In this document: positions 16,568 through 25,139 of the stretch, piece after piece
Layout of the letters: each line of letters begins with the position of its first letter
Position numbering within the stretch: the stretch's first letter is position 1
DNA from: Bacteroidales bacterium UBA5429
Lineage (GTDB): Bacteria; Bacteroidota; Bacteroidia; Bacteroidales; WCHB1-69
Direction of reading: 5' to 3'
NCBI GenBank assembly: GCA_002427605.1
Contig: DIRT01000022.1
Coordinates: 1 to 43,462 of the forward strand
DNA: 43,462 bases
Translations under genes and position numbers: made by a program
The notes under the pieces: generated by a model
The model's input: only the letters and a program-made list of their open reading frames with translations
Told to the model about the DNA's origin: nothing
Databases searched by the model: none

Positions 16568-18493
16568 ATGAATTACCTGACTGTTGAAAATGTTACTAAA
16601 TCTTACGGGGAGAAAATACTCTTTGATCAGATTAGTTTTGGGATTGAAAAGGGGCAAAAAATAGCACTGATAGCCAAAAATGGTGTGGGGAAAAGTACAC
16701 TGCTCAACATTATCGCGGGGATTGAAACTCCGGATAGCGGACTGGTTACTACCCGTAAGGATATCACTATAGCATACCTGCCGCAATTGAATGCTCTGGA
16801 AGCGGAACAATCGGTACTGGACCTTATTTTGGATTCTCAAAATCCGAGTATTGTGGCGGTAAAGGAGTATGAGGTGTGTCTGGCGTTGATCAAGAAACAA
16901 CAGGATCAACAACTGCCTGTTCCCAAAGAGCTTTCCGAACGAATGGAGAAGAGTTTGCTCGAGGTGGAACGTCTCCATGCCTGGGATATTGAAAGTCGCG
17001 TTAAAGAGGTGCTTTCCAAGTTCGGAATTGACAATATCTTTCAGGATATCAATGAGTTGTCCGGAGGACAAAAGAAGAAGGTGGCACTGGCTAAAACATT
17101 GATTCATGACAGCGACCTCCTGATTTTAGATGAGCCTACCAACCACCTGGATATCGACATGATTGAATGGCTGGAAGAGTACCTCTCCAACAACAATATC
17201 ACGCTGTTGATGGTTACGCACGACCGTTACTTCTTAGATCAGGTGTGCAACTATATCATTGAGCTGGATCGAAGCAAACTCTACCAGTACAAGGGAAAAT
17301 ATGACTATTATTTGGAGAAAAAAGCGGAAAGATTAGCCAATGAAGCGGTTACATTAGAGCGGATCAGACAGCTGTACCGTAATGAGTTGGCGTGGGTTAA
17401 AACTTCACCTCAAGCCAGAACTACCAAAGCAAAAGCCAGGATCAAGTCGTTTGAAGTACTCAAAGAGGAGGCTCACCAAAAGGTGGAGAAACAGCAGGAA
17501 GGGTTCTTTATTCAAAGCGAACGGCTGGGAAATAAAATATTGGAAATTAACAATTTACACTTCTCCTATCCCGACAAAGAACTAATCAGAGATTTCTCAT
17601 ACACCTTCAAAAAGGGAGAAAAGTGTGGCATTGTCGGGAAGAATGGAACCGGGAAAAGTACATTGCTCAAACTGATTATGGAAGAGCTTAAACCCGATGC
17701 CGGGAAAATCACTCCGGGATTGACCGTTCAGTTTGGTTATTTCTCACAAGATAATCTCAAAGTTGAGGGTAACAAGCGCATGATTGACATTGTGAAGGAG
17801 CATGCCGAAGTGGTTCGCCTTCAAAGTGGGAACTATGTGGGTGCATCGCAGTTTTTGAGCTATTTCGGGTTCAGTTACGAACAACAATACACCTATTTTG
17901 AAGACCTGAGCGGAGGAGAAAAGAGAAAGCTGCACCTGCTCATCACACTGATTAAAAACCCCAACTTTTTGCTACTGGATGAGCCCACTAACGACTTCGA
18001 TATCGATACATTGAATCTGTTGGAAGAGTTTTTGGATCACTTTCAGGGCGTGGTGTTAGTGGTATCTCACGACCGTTGGTTTATGAACAAGTTGGTGGAT
18101 CATATCTTTGTTTTTGAGGGAGAAGGAAAGATCAAGGATTACTACGGCAATTACACCGAATATCGTCTGGAGAGGGAGAAACAAGAGAAAGCGAGAAAAA
18201 GAGCGGAGAAGCAGCGAAGAGAGAGCGAGATCCGGCAAGAGGAGACCAATGTTGACGTCCCCCCAATAATTAAAAGTCAAAAAAGAACATATAAAGAAAA
18301 TAGGGAATTTGAAGCACTGGAAGTAGAAATTGAACTACTGGAAAAGGAAAAAGAGGATCTGTTGGAGCGGATGAATTCGGGGAGTGCTACCGCGTTGGAA
18401 CTGACAGAATGGAGCACGCGGTATGGTGAATTGGAGGAAGAATTGGATGAAAAAATGATGCGTTGGCTGGAATTAAGCGAAAAGGAGGAATAA
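16568..18493 (+). CDS. ABC-F family ATPase (Uup-like)
   Basis: This soluble protein of 641 residues has two ABC domains. The first has Walker A IAKNGVGKSTLL (about 36-47), signature ELSGGQKKKVALAK and Walker B LLILDEPTNHLDI. The second has Walker A VGKNGTGKSTLL (about 356-367), signature LSGGEKRKLHLL and LLLDEPTNDFDI. A linker with AWVKTSPQARTTKAKARI joins them, and a charged coiled-coil C-terminus (about 555-641) is typical of Uup. ABC-F proteins act on ribosomes or branched DNA rather than in transport. It is first in an operon with rsmE (3-base gap) and aroA. Confidence 0.93.
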   Translation: MNYLTVENVTKSYGEKILFDQISFGIEKGQKIALIAKNGVGKSTLLNIIAGIETPDSGLVTTRKDITIAYLPQLNALEAEQSVLDLILDSQNPSIVAVKEYEVCLALIKKQQDQQLPVPKELSERMEKSLLEVERLHAWDIESRVKEVLSKFGIDNIFQDINELSGGQKKKVALAKTLIHDSDLLILDEPTNHLDIDMIEWLEEYLSNNNITLLMVTHDRYFLDQVCNYIIELDRSKLYQYKGKYDYYLEKKAERLANEAVTLERIRQLYRNELAWVKTSPQARTTKAKARIKSFEVLKEEAHQKVEKQQEGFFIQSERLGNKILEINNLHFSYPDKELIRDFSYTFKKGEKCGIVGKNGTGKSTLLKLIMEELKPDAGKITPGLTVQFGYFSQDNLKVEGNKRMIDIVKEHAEVVRLQSGNYVGASQFLSYFGFSYEQQYTYFEDLSGGEKRKLHLLITLIKNPNFLLLDEPTNDFDIDTLNLLEEFLDHFQGVVLVVSHDRWFMNKLVDHIFVFEGEGKIKDYYGNYTEYRLEREKQEKARKRAEKQRRESEIRQEETNVDVPPIIKSQKRTYKENREFEALEVEIELLEKEKEDLLERMNSGSATALELTEWSTRYGELEEELDEKMMRWLELSEKEE

Positions 18494-18496
18494 AAA

Positions 18497-19216
18497 ATGG
18501 GACACTATTATATTGATAATCTGGATGTTGAGATGTTTAAACTCGGTGATGAGGAGCATAAGCATCTGATTAAGGTGTTGAGAAAGCAAGTGGGTGACCG
18601 AGTACAGGTTACCGATGGAAAAGGAGGCATTGCAGAAGCGGAAATTGTATCGATTCAGAAGCAGGAATCCACGTTGCAACTGTTGAACCGGCAGTATGAG
18701 GTCGGAAAACGGGATTTCAGTTTGCATATTGGGGTCGCACCAACTAAAAACAGCAATCGGATTGAGTGGATGGTAGAAAAATGTGTCGAAGTTGGGATTG
18801 AGAAAATCTCACTGATTATCACGGAACGCTCTGAGCGTAAACATGTTGACCTGCCGCGACTACAACGTTTGAGTATTGCCGCATTGAAACAATCGTCAGG
18901 AACCTATCTGCCTGTTATTGAAGAAATTCCATTAAAACAATTCTTTAACGCCCTACCCTCTCCCAATCCTGATATGCTCCGCATGATTGCCTGGTGTGAA
19001 GATCGTTCTGTTACTCCTCACATTGCAAAATTATTGTCCGGAAACCATTCCGATATGGTGTTGTTGATTGGTCCGGAAGGAGATTTTACAGCTCAGGAAG
19101 TGGAGATGGCGAAAGGGCACCATTTTCAAACTATTCAATTGGGTAACAAAATATTACGCACCGAAACAGCCGCAGTTTACGGTTGTTGTGCCGTTTCACT
19201 ATTCAAGAATCAGTAA
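18497..19216 (+). CDS. rsmE: 16S rRNA m3U1498 methyltransferase
   Basis: The protein is 239 residues long. The N-terminal PUA-like region contains HLIKVLRKQVGDRVQVTDG (about 22-40). The C-terminal SPOUT domain has the trefoil-knot motifs VEKCVEVGIEKISLI, VLLIGPEGDFTAQEV (about 190-204) and LGNKILRTETAAVYGC. These match RsmE, which methylates U1498 in the decoding centre. It lies between ABC-F and aroA with three-base gaps on both sides, so all three are almost certainly co-transcribed. Confidence 0.95.
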   Translation: MGHYYIDNLDVEMFKLGDEEHKHLIKVLRKQVGDRVQVTDGKGGIAEAEIVSIQKQESTLQLLNRQYEVGKRDFSLHIGVAPTKNSNRIEWMVEKCVEVGIEKISLIITERSERKHVDLPRLQRLSIAALKQSSGTYLPVIEEIPLKQFFNALPSPNPDMLRMIAWCEDRSVTPHIAKLLSGNHSDMVLLIGPEGDFTAQEVEMAKGHHFQTIQLGNKILRTETAAVYGCCAVSLFKNQ

Positions 19217-19219
19217 GTT

Positions 19220-20359
19220 ATGAAGCAGTTATATCTTCCCAGATCTAAAAGTTTGGTTATTCGTTATCAGATTCTCTCCTTTTTGTATGAGGGACGTATT
19301 TTAGAGGTGCTGGAAGAGGATGCGGAGGATGTCAAAGTTGTGGATCGGGCACTACGCACCATCAAAGCACATGAGGGGAATGAAGGCGAGCCGATTGCTA
19401 TTGATGTTCAGGATTGTGGTGCCGGTTATCGCTTCCTGATGGCCGTTTTGGCAATCACTCCCGGAACTTGGTTATTGACCGGAACTCAAAAATTACTCAA
19501 TCGTCCTATCTTTCCATTAGTCAACGCTTTAAGAGAAATGGGAGCAGATCTTTCAGAGGCTCCTAACGGATGGCTTATTAGAGGTAAAATTTTACCCAAT
19601 GCCATTTCTGTTGCTGTCGATTGCAGCTCCAGTAGTCAGTTTATTTCTGCCCTTTTTATGATTTCTCAAAAAGTGGGGGGAATTAACATTCAACCTATTC
19701 CCAAACATTTTAGTTCTCAAAGTTATTACGAATTAACGCAACAAGTGTGGGGAAGTTATTTCCTGGAGGGAGTGCCATCGCAAATAGAGGGAGACTGGAG
19801 CGGAGCGGTTTATGGTTACGCCTATGCGATGTTGCGACCCGGAGAAAAAGTAGTATTACACGGATTGCAATATCCTTCCATTCAGCATGATGCACAGATT
19901 GTACCGCTTTTTGAAAAATGGGGTGTACAAACTCAGGTTTTTAATGACAGAGTTGAATTATTCTTTGCAAATTCTGCGGAGATTCCACCTCAGGAGATCA
20001 ATCTGGAAAACAATCTCGACTTAGCTCCTGTTTTAGCAATATTGGCACTACTCTACCCTTTTCAACTGACGCTCACGCGTATCAAAAATCTGGATCATAA
20101 AGAGTCCAAAAGGGCGACCCATCTTGTTGAATTGTTGCAACAATTTACCCGGGTTACTACAACTACAGAGAGCGGAAGCAACAGCATAGATACCCTAACC
20201 ATTGAGAAAAGAGAGCATAATTTACCCTCTTTTCTGCATCTTGATGCGCATCAGGATCACCGTTTAATCATGGCATTTGAACTATTTTCACTATTTGCTC
20301 AGGTCGAAATTACTAATAAAGAACATGTTAAAAAATCTTTTCCACTTTTTTACAAATAA
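19220..20359 (+). CDS. aroA: 3-phosphoshikimate 1-carboxyvinyltransferase (EPSP synthase)
   Basis: The enzyme joins shikimate-3-phosphate and PEP in aromatic amino acid synthesis. Family motifs are the N-terminal PRSKSLVIRYQIL, DVQDCGAGYRFLMAVLA (PEP/arginine site), DCSSSSQFISALFM for shikimate phosphate, LENNLDLAPVLAIL with the catalytic Asp, HKESKRATHLVELL, and DHRLIMAFELF near the end. At 379 residues it is shorter than E. coli AroA (427). The TAGTAxR glycine-rich loop is reduced to GAGYR, so it is a divergent class of the family. Activity is likely, since the key residues remain. Confidence 0.92.
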   Translation: MKQLYLPRSKSLVIRYQILSFLYEGRILEVLEEDAEDVKVVDRALRTIKAHEGNEGEPIAIDVQDCGAGYRFLMAVLAITPGTWLLTGTQKLLNRPIFPLVNALREMGADLSEAPNGWLIRGKILPNAISVAVDCSSSSQFISALFMISQKVGGINIQPIPKHFSSQSYYELTQQVWGSYFLEGVPSQIEGDWSGAVYGYAYAMLRPGEKVVLHGLQYPSIQHDAQIVPLFEKWGVQTQVFNDRVELFFANSAEIPPQEINLENNLDLAPVLAILALLYPFQLTLTRIKNLDHKESKRATHLVELLQQFTRVTTTTESGSNSIDTLTIEKREHNLPSFLHLDAHQDHRLIMAFELFSLFAQVEITNKEHVKKSFPLFYK

Positions 20360-20384
20360 AAGGGATTATTTGCATTATTTTATT

Positions 20385-20392
20385 TAAATTTG
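20385..20392 (+). promoter_or_regulatory. -7 promoter element of nqrF
   Basis: TAAATTTG lies 53 bases before the nqrF start, in an 86-base gap after aroA. No matching -33 at the right spacing was found. Confidence 0.4.
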
Positions 20393-20445
20393 TGGATTTT
20401 AAAGAGAACTGAATTAATTTGAAATTTTTAGCCTAAAAACAGCCT

Positions 20446-21702
20446 ATGATTACTTTGAATATCATTGTTCCGATTCTCATCATTTCAGTAGTGATTTTTC
20501 TATTGATTATCTGGGTTTTAGTTGCTGTTTTATTATTGGCACGAAAAAAACTGGTTCCGGAAGGAACTGTCACCATCAAGGTAAATGAAGATCGGGTATT
20601 TGAGCATGAGCGTGGTGTTTCATTGCTTCATGCGCTTTCAGAACATGGTGTATTTGTTCCCTCTGCCTGTGGTGGTGCCGGCACTTGTGGTTATTGTAAA
20701 GGGATTATCCACTCCGGTGGCGGAGATATTTTACCTACCGAAATGACGCATCTCAGCAGAAAAGAGGTGGAGGAGAAATACCGTCTGTTTTGTCAGGTGA
20801 AAGTAAGAGATGATATGGAAATTCAAGTTCCCGAGGAGATATTTGGAATCAAAAAGTGGGAATGTACTGTGGTTTCCAACGAAAATGTCGCCACTTATAT
20901 CAAAGAGTTTGTGCTTCAGATGCCGGAAGGCGAAACTTTAGATTTCAAATCGGGTAGTTATATCCAGATTGATATTCCGGAAGGAAAAATCCGCTACAGC
21001 GATATGGAGATTTGTGAGGAGTATCGCACTGAATGGGAGCAAAACAGAATGTTCGGTTTGGTTGCCAGCAGTAGCGAATGGGTTACCAGAGCTTACTCCA
21101 TGGCGAACCATCCTGCTGAGAATGATCGCATTATGCTCAATGTAAGGGTTGCCCCTCCCCCATTTAATTTCAAAAAGAAAAGATTTGAAAATGTGAATCC
21201 CGGTATTGCATCATCCTACATTTTTACGCTCAAACCGGGCGATAAAGTGACTATTTCCGGTCCTTACGGAGATTTCTTTATCCGTGAAAATGAGAATGAG
21301 ATGATGTTTATTGGCGGTGGCGCCGGTATGGCACCGATGAGATCTCATATTTTTGATCAGTTTTTAACCAAACGAACTACCCGCAAAACCACTTTCTGGT
21401 ATGGGGGACGTTCATTACGGGAACTTTTCTATATCGAAGATTTTGAGAGAATAGAAAAAGAGTTTCCTAACTTCCGGTTTGAAGTAGCTTTGAGTGCGCC
21501 GCTTGCAAAAGACAATTGGAACGGCAAAACCGGTTTTATCCATCAGGTAATTTTTGACAATTACCTTAAAGATCACCCTAATCCTGAGGACATCGACTAT
21601 TACATCTGCGGACCTAAATTGATGTCTGAGGCGGTTATTAAGATGTTGGACTCTTTGGGTGTAACTGAAGAACATATATTTTACGATGATTTTGGAAATT
21701 AA
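20446..21702 (+). CDS. nqrF: Na+-translocating NADH:quinone reductase subunit F
   Basis: This 418-residue protein has an N-terminal membrane helix (about 5-30). A 2Fe-2S ferredoxin domain follows with CGGAGTCGYC and a fourth cysteine in RLFCQVKV. The FAD-binding RAYSMAN motif (about 211-217), the NADH-binding MFIGGGAGMAPMRSH, and the C-terminal YYICGPKLMSEAV complete it. NqrF takes electrons from NADH into the Nqr sodium pump. The rest of the nqrABCDE operon is not adjacent, which is unusual. A second copy or a split operon should be considered, along with an NqrF-like reductase serving another acceptor. Confidence 0.9.
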   Translation: MITLNIIVPILIISVVIFLLIIWVLVAVLLLARKKLVPEGTVTIKVNEDRVFEHERGVSLLHALSEHGVFVPSACGGAGTCGYCKGIIHSGGGDILPTEMTHLSRKEVEEKYRLFCQVKVRDDMEIQVPEEIFGIKKWECTVVSNENVATYIKEFVLQMPEGETLDFKSGSYIQIDIPEGKIRYSDMEICEEYRTEWEQNRMFGLVASSSEWVTRAYSMANHPAENDRIMLNVRVAPPPFNFKKKRFENVNPGIASSYIFTLKPGDKVTISGPYGDFFIRENENEMMFIGGGAGMAPMRSHIFDQFLTKRTTRKTTFWYGGRSLRELFYIEDFERIEKEFPNFRFEVALSAPLAKDNWNGKTGFIHQVIFDNYLKDHPNPEDIDYYICGPKLMSEAVIKMLDSLGVTEEHIFYDDFGN

Positions 21703-21734
21703 TTCAATATATTTATTAACAAGAACTTAGCTTT

Positions 21735-23744
21735 ATGAATCAGAAAGATTTACACGAAGAAATTCAAGAGATTGAACTCCCCGCTAATGCTTACACAGAA
21801 TTGAAGGAGGGAGAAGAGTACAAGCCGATTTTATTGGGGACTAAAAATTATCCTGAAGTGAACCTTTGGACTGTTCTTTGGGGAATTTTGATGGCCATTA
21901 TTTTCTCGGCAGCTACTGCCTATTCCGGCTTACGTTTTGGACAAGTTTTTGAAGCCGCAATTCCGATTGCAATTATTGCCGTAGGTATTTCTACTTTAGC
22001 AAAACGGAAAAGTCCACTTTCGGAAAACGTGATTATCCAATCGATTGGAGCCAGCTCCGGTGTGATTGTAGCGGGTGCTATTTTTACTCTGCCTGCAATT
22101 TACATCATTAAAGAGCAAGACCCTGTTTTAGGAGCAGAAATCCATGTTAACTTTTTCCAAATCTTTTTTGCATCCCTATTCGGGGGCTTTTTGGGTATTC
22201 TCTTCCTGATTCCATTCCGGAAATATTTTGTTTCTGAAATGCATGGAAAATATCCTTTCCCTGAAGCAACAGCTACCACTGAAATTCTGGTTTCAGGTGC
22301 AAAAGGAGGAAATCAAGCTAAATTATTGGCTATTAGTGGATTAATCGGAGGTATTTACGACTTTTGTGTGAGTACATTCCAGTTATGGGCTGAAAACATC
22401 TCTACCCGGATGACCGGATGGGGTGAAAAATTAGCGATGGATCATAAATTCCTGTTCAAGATCAATTCCGGCTCAATTCTATTGGGTACCGGATTTTTGA
22501 TTGGACTCAAATATGCTACTATTATCACTGCCGGATCATTACTTTCCTGGTGGTTTATTGTACCCCTTTTAGGTTCTTTCGGAGTTACCTCTGATGGAGT
22601 TTTAATGAGTGGCTTGGATCCCGAATTCATTTTCACTAACTATGTGAGATATATTGGTATTGGGGGAATTGCCATGGCAGGGATTCTCGGTGTAATCAAA
22701 TCTGCAGGTGTAATCAAAACCTCTTTTGGAGTAGTTTTCCAAGCTAGCAAAAGGAAAGGTGAAGAGCAACAAGTATTAAGAACCCAGAGAGATATTCCAA
22801 TGAAGATCATTCTATTTGGATTCTTAGCGGTTTTAGTAATGCTCGTACTCTTTTTCGCTTTTGGAGGTCTAAAGATGAATATGGTGCAGATCATTGTGGG
22901 TATTGGAGTTATTTTCCTCTTTGCTTTCCTTTTCACCACTGTGGCTGCCACAGCGATTGCAACTGTGGGAACCAACCCTGTATCAGGAATGACCATGATG
23001 ACTTTGATTCTTTCTTCTTTTATCCTTTCTGTTGTGGGTCTTAAAGGAGGAACCGGAATTATTACCGCATTGGTAGTGGGTGGTATTGTTTGTTCTGCCT
23101 TAGCCATGGCGGGTGGTTTTATCACCGACTTGAAAATCGGTTACTGGATTGGAACTTCTCCTTACAAACAACAAGCACTGAAATTCGTTGGAACTTTAGT
23201 TTCAGCTTTAACTGTAGGTGCTGTCATTATGATTCTTTCTAAAACCTACGGATATAGCGGCGAAAATGCGTTGGTTGCGCCCCAGGCTAATGCGATGGCT
23301 TCCATTATCAAACCTTTGATGTTTGGAGGTGAAACCCCATGGATTCTCTATATTATTGGGGCTATCTTAGCGATTCTTTTGGATAGAATTGGTATTCCTT
23401 CATTAGCATTCGCTTTAGGAATGTTTATTCCTCTACAATTGAATACGCCTCTGTTGGTGGGTGGTATCATCGCATGGTATGTAAGCTCAAGAAGCAAAGA
23501 TGACGCAGTGAACAAATTAAGAAAAGATAAAGGAACTTTGATTGCATCCGGATTATTAGCGGGTGGTGCGATTATGGGAGTTGTGAGTGCAATTTTACGT
23601 TATGCGGGAGTTCACATGGCAACCTCTACAGCATATCAAGAGTCCTCTGCTTTCTCTCTATTGTCGATTGTAGCGTATATTGGAATTATCACTTATCTTA
23701 TCTTACACACCTTACATGGTAAAAAGAAGGAAGTTGTTGAATAA
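21735..23744 (+). CDS. OPT-family oligopeptide transporter
   Basis: This integral membrane protein of 669 residues has about 14-16 hydrophobic spans. It shows family hallmarks such as ELTEGEEY-like GEEYKPILLGTKNYPEVN near the N-terminus, YSGLRFGQVFEAAIP, YPFPEATATTEILVSGA and TNPVSGMTMMTLI. Bacterial OPT members are proton-coupled importers of peptides or metal chelates, and the substrate here cannot be told. It begins 32 bases after nqrF and ends 21 bases before the deoxynucleoside kinase gene, so it may share their transcript. Confidence 0.93.
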   Translation: MNQKDLHEEIQEIELPANAYTELKEGEEYKPILLGTKNYPEVNLWTVLWGILMAIIFSAATAYSGLRFGQVFEAAIPIAIIAVGISTLAKRKSPLSENVIIQSIGASSGVIVAGAIFTLPAIYIIKEQDPVLGAEIHVNFFQIFFASLFGGFLGILFLIPFRKYFVSEMHGKYPFPEATATTEILVSGAKGGNQAKLLAISGLIGGIYDFCVSTFQLWAENISTRMTGWGEKLAMDHKFLFKINSGSILLGTGFLIGLKYATIITAGSLLSWWFIVPLLGSFGVTSDGVLMSGLDPEFIFTNYVRYIGIGGIAMAGILGVIKSAGVIKTSFGVVFQASKRKGEEQQVLRTQRDIPMKIILFGFLAVLVMLVLFFAFGGLKMNMVQIIVGIGVIFLFAFLFTTVAATAIATVGTNPVSGMTMMTLILSSFILSVVGLKGGTGIITALVVGGIVCSALAMAGGFITDLKIGYWIGTSPYKQQALKFVGTLVSALTVGAVIMILSKTYGYSGENALVAPQANAMASIIKPLMFGGETPWILYIIGAILAILLDRIGIPSLAFALGMFIPLQLNTPLLVGGIIAWYVSSRSKDDAVNKLRKDKGTLIASGLLAGGAIMGVVSAILRYAGVHMATSTAYQESSAFSLLSIVAYIGIITYLILHTLHGKKKEVVE

Positions 23745-23765
23745 TCTTTTAAATTAATTGATACT

Positions 23766-24383
23766 ATGCATATAGCTATTGCCGGAAATATAGGATCCGG
23801 AAAAACAACACTGACAGGGTTGTTAGCCAAGCACTTCAATTGGGAACCTCATTATGAAAGTGTGGATGACAATCCTTACCTTGCCAGCTTTTACGAAGAT
23901 ATGCAGCGATGGTCCTTTAATCTTCAGATCTATTTTCTCAATTGCAGATTCAGACAAATTCATGAAATCCGCAAAGCAAACAAGGATATTATTCAGGATC
24001 GGACCATTTACGAAGATGCTCACATCTTTGCGCCCAATCTTCATCAAATGGGATTGATGGCTTCCCGTGATTTTGAGAACTACCAATCCCTCTTTGAGTT
24101 GATGTCTGAATTTATACAAGCACCCGATCTTTTGATCTATCTCAGAGCAGATGTTACTACTCTGGTAGGACAAATTCAAAAGAGAGGGAGAGAGTACGAA
24201 AGTTCAATCCGCTTAGATTATTTACAGCACTTGAATGAGCGTTATGAAAAGTGGATTGAGACGTACAATGCCGGCAAAATGATCATTGTTGACGTGAATA
24301 GTTTAAAATTTGAGGAGGTTCCTGAAGATTTTGGAGTCATCATCAACATGATTAATGCTGAACTATTTGGTTTGTTTAAATAA
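23766..24383 (+). CDS. deoxynucleoside kinase (dAK/dGK/dCK family)
   Basis: The protein is 205 residues long. The P-loop is AGNIGSGKTTL (residues 6-16). The substrate and catalytic region has DRTIYEDAHIFA, and the LID-like arginines are in IQKRGREYESSI. Size and motifs match the dCK/dGK-like kinases that salvage deoxynucleosides to monophosphates. The preferred base cannot be read from sequence. It leads a tight gene string: kdsB follows after six bases. Confidence 0.9.
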   Translation: MHIAIAGNIGSGKTTLTGLLAKHFNWEPHYESVDDNPYLASFYEDMQRWSFNLQIYFLNCRFRQIHEIRKANKDIIQDRTIYEDAHIFAPNLHQMGLMASRDFENYQSLFELMSEFIQAPDLLIYLRADVTTLVGQIQKRGREYESSIRLDYLQHLNERYEKWIETYNAGKMIIVDVNSLKFEEVPEDFGVIINMINAELFGLFK

Positions 24384-24389
24384 AATGCG

Positions 24390-25139
24390 ATGAAAAAAGT
24401 AGCTCTCATCCCTGCCCGTTATGCATCTACCCGTTTTCCCGGCAAGCCGTTGGTATTGATTGGCGGAAAACCGATGATTCAGCGGGTTTATGAGCGGGTT
24501 ATGGAGTCCGATGTGGATCTTTGTTACGTTGCGACGGATGATTATCGTATTGATAATGAAATAAAAAAATTTGGGGGGAAGGTCATCCTTACCTCCCCTG
24601 ATCATCCATCAGGCACAGATCGCTGTGGTGAGGCTGCTCGCAAAATCGTGTTGCAGCCCGATGACTTAGTCGTTAATATTCAGGGAGATGAGCCCTTTAT
24701 TCAGCCTGAGCAAATCAACCAATTGATCAGATTATTCGACAATCCGGAAGTTGAGATAGGCACGTTAGTTTATCAGATAGAGGAACGGGAAAAAATCGAG
24801 AATCCCAATGTAGTCAAGGCGTTGCTTTCGGACCGGAAACGCGTACTTTATTTTAGCAGAGCAGCGGTACCCTACATTCGGGACAAAGAGAAAAAGGTTG
24901 TCACCCCATTCTACAAACATATCGGAATCTATGCTTACCGCTATCAGACTTTACAAAAGCTGATAGCGCTCCCTCAATCGAAGCTGGAGCAGACAGAACA
25001 GTTGGAGCAATTACGCTGGTTAGAGGCTGATTTTCAAATCTTTGCAGCGATCACAACGCATGAAAGTTTAGCTGTTGACACACCGGCAGACTTAGAAAAA
25101 ATTAATCACTTAATGCAATGGAATCATGATGGTAATTAG
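24390..25139 (+). CDS. kdsB: 3-deoxy-manno-octulosonate cytidylyltransferase
   Basis: The enzyme activates Kdo as CMP-Kdo for lipopolysaccharide core synthesis. It has 249 residues, the usual size. Conserved parts are ALIPARYASTRFPGKPLV at the N-terminus (nucleotide-binding loop), ATDDYRIDNEIKKFGGKV, DHPSGTDRCGEA, VNIQGDEPFIQPEQI with the metal-binding Asp, and HIGIYAYR and LEQTEQLEQLRWLE near the end. Its 3' end overlaps the start of the SPOR-domain gene by 14 bases. The two glycosyltransferases downstream fit an envelope glycan context. Confidence 0.96.
   Translation: MKKVALIPARYASTRFPGKPLVLIGGKPMIQRVYERVMESDVDLCYVATDDYRIDNEIKKFGGKVILTSPDHPSGTDRCGEAARKIVLQPDDLVVNIQGDEPFIQPEQINQLIRLFDNPEVEIGTLVYQIEEREKIENPNVVKALLSDRKRVLYFSRAAVPYIRDKEKKVVTPFYKHIGIYAYRYQTLQKLIALPQSKLEQTEQLEQLRWLEADFQIFAAITTHESLAVDTPADLEKINHLMQWNHDGN

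Noticed and set aside
16502..17107. 201-residue open frame on the minus strand
   Set aside because: It lies opposite the conserved first ABC domain of the ABC-F gene and matches nothing recognisable.
22640..23125. 161-residue Pro/Ile-rich frame on the minus strand
   Set aside because: It is antisense to membrane helices of the OPT transporter.
24558..24585. Copy of the 66-bp element in kdsB (GAAATAAAAAAATTTG then G-run)
   Set aside because: It encodes the conserved EIKKFGGKV of KdsB, so the match comes from codons; similar runs in the GH3 gene (about 6370) and HhH gene (about 33820) also lack the CCCCACTC end.
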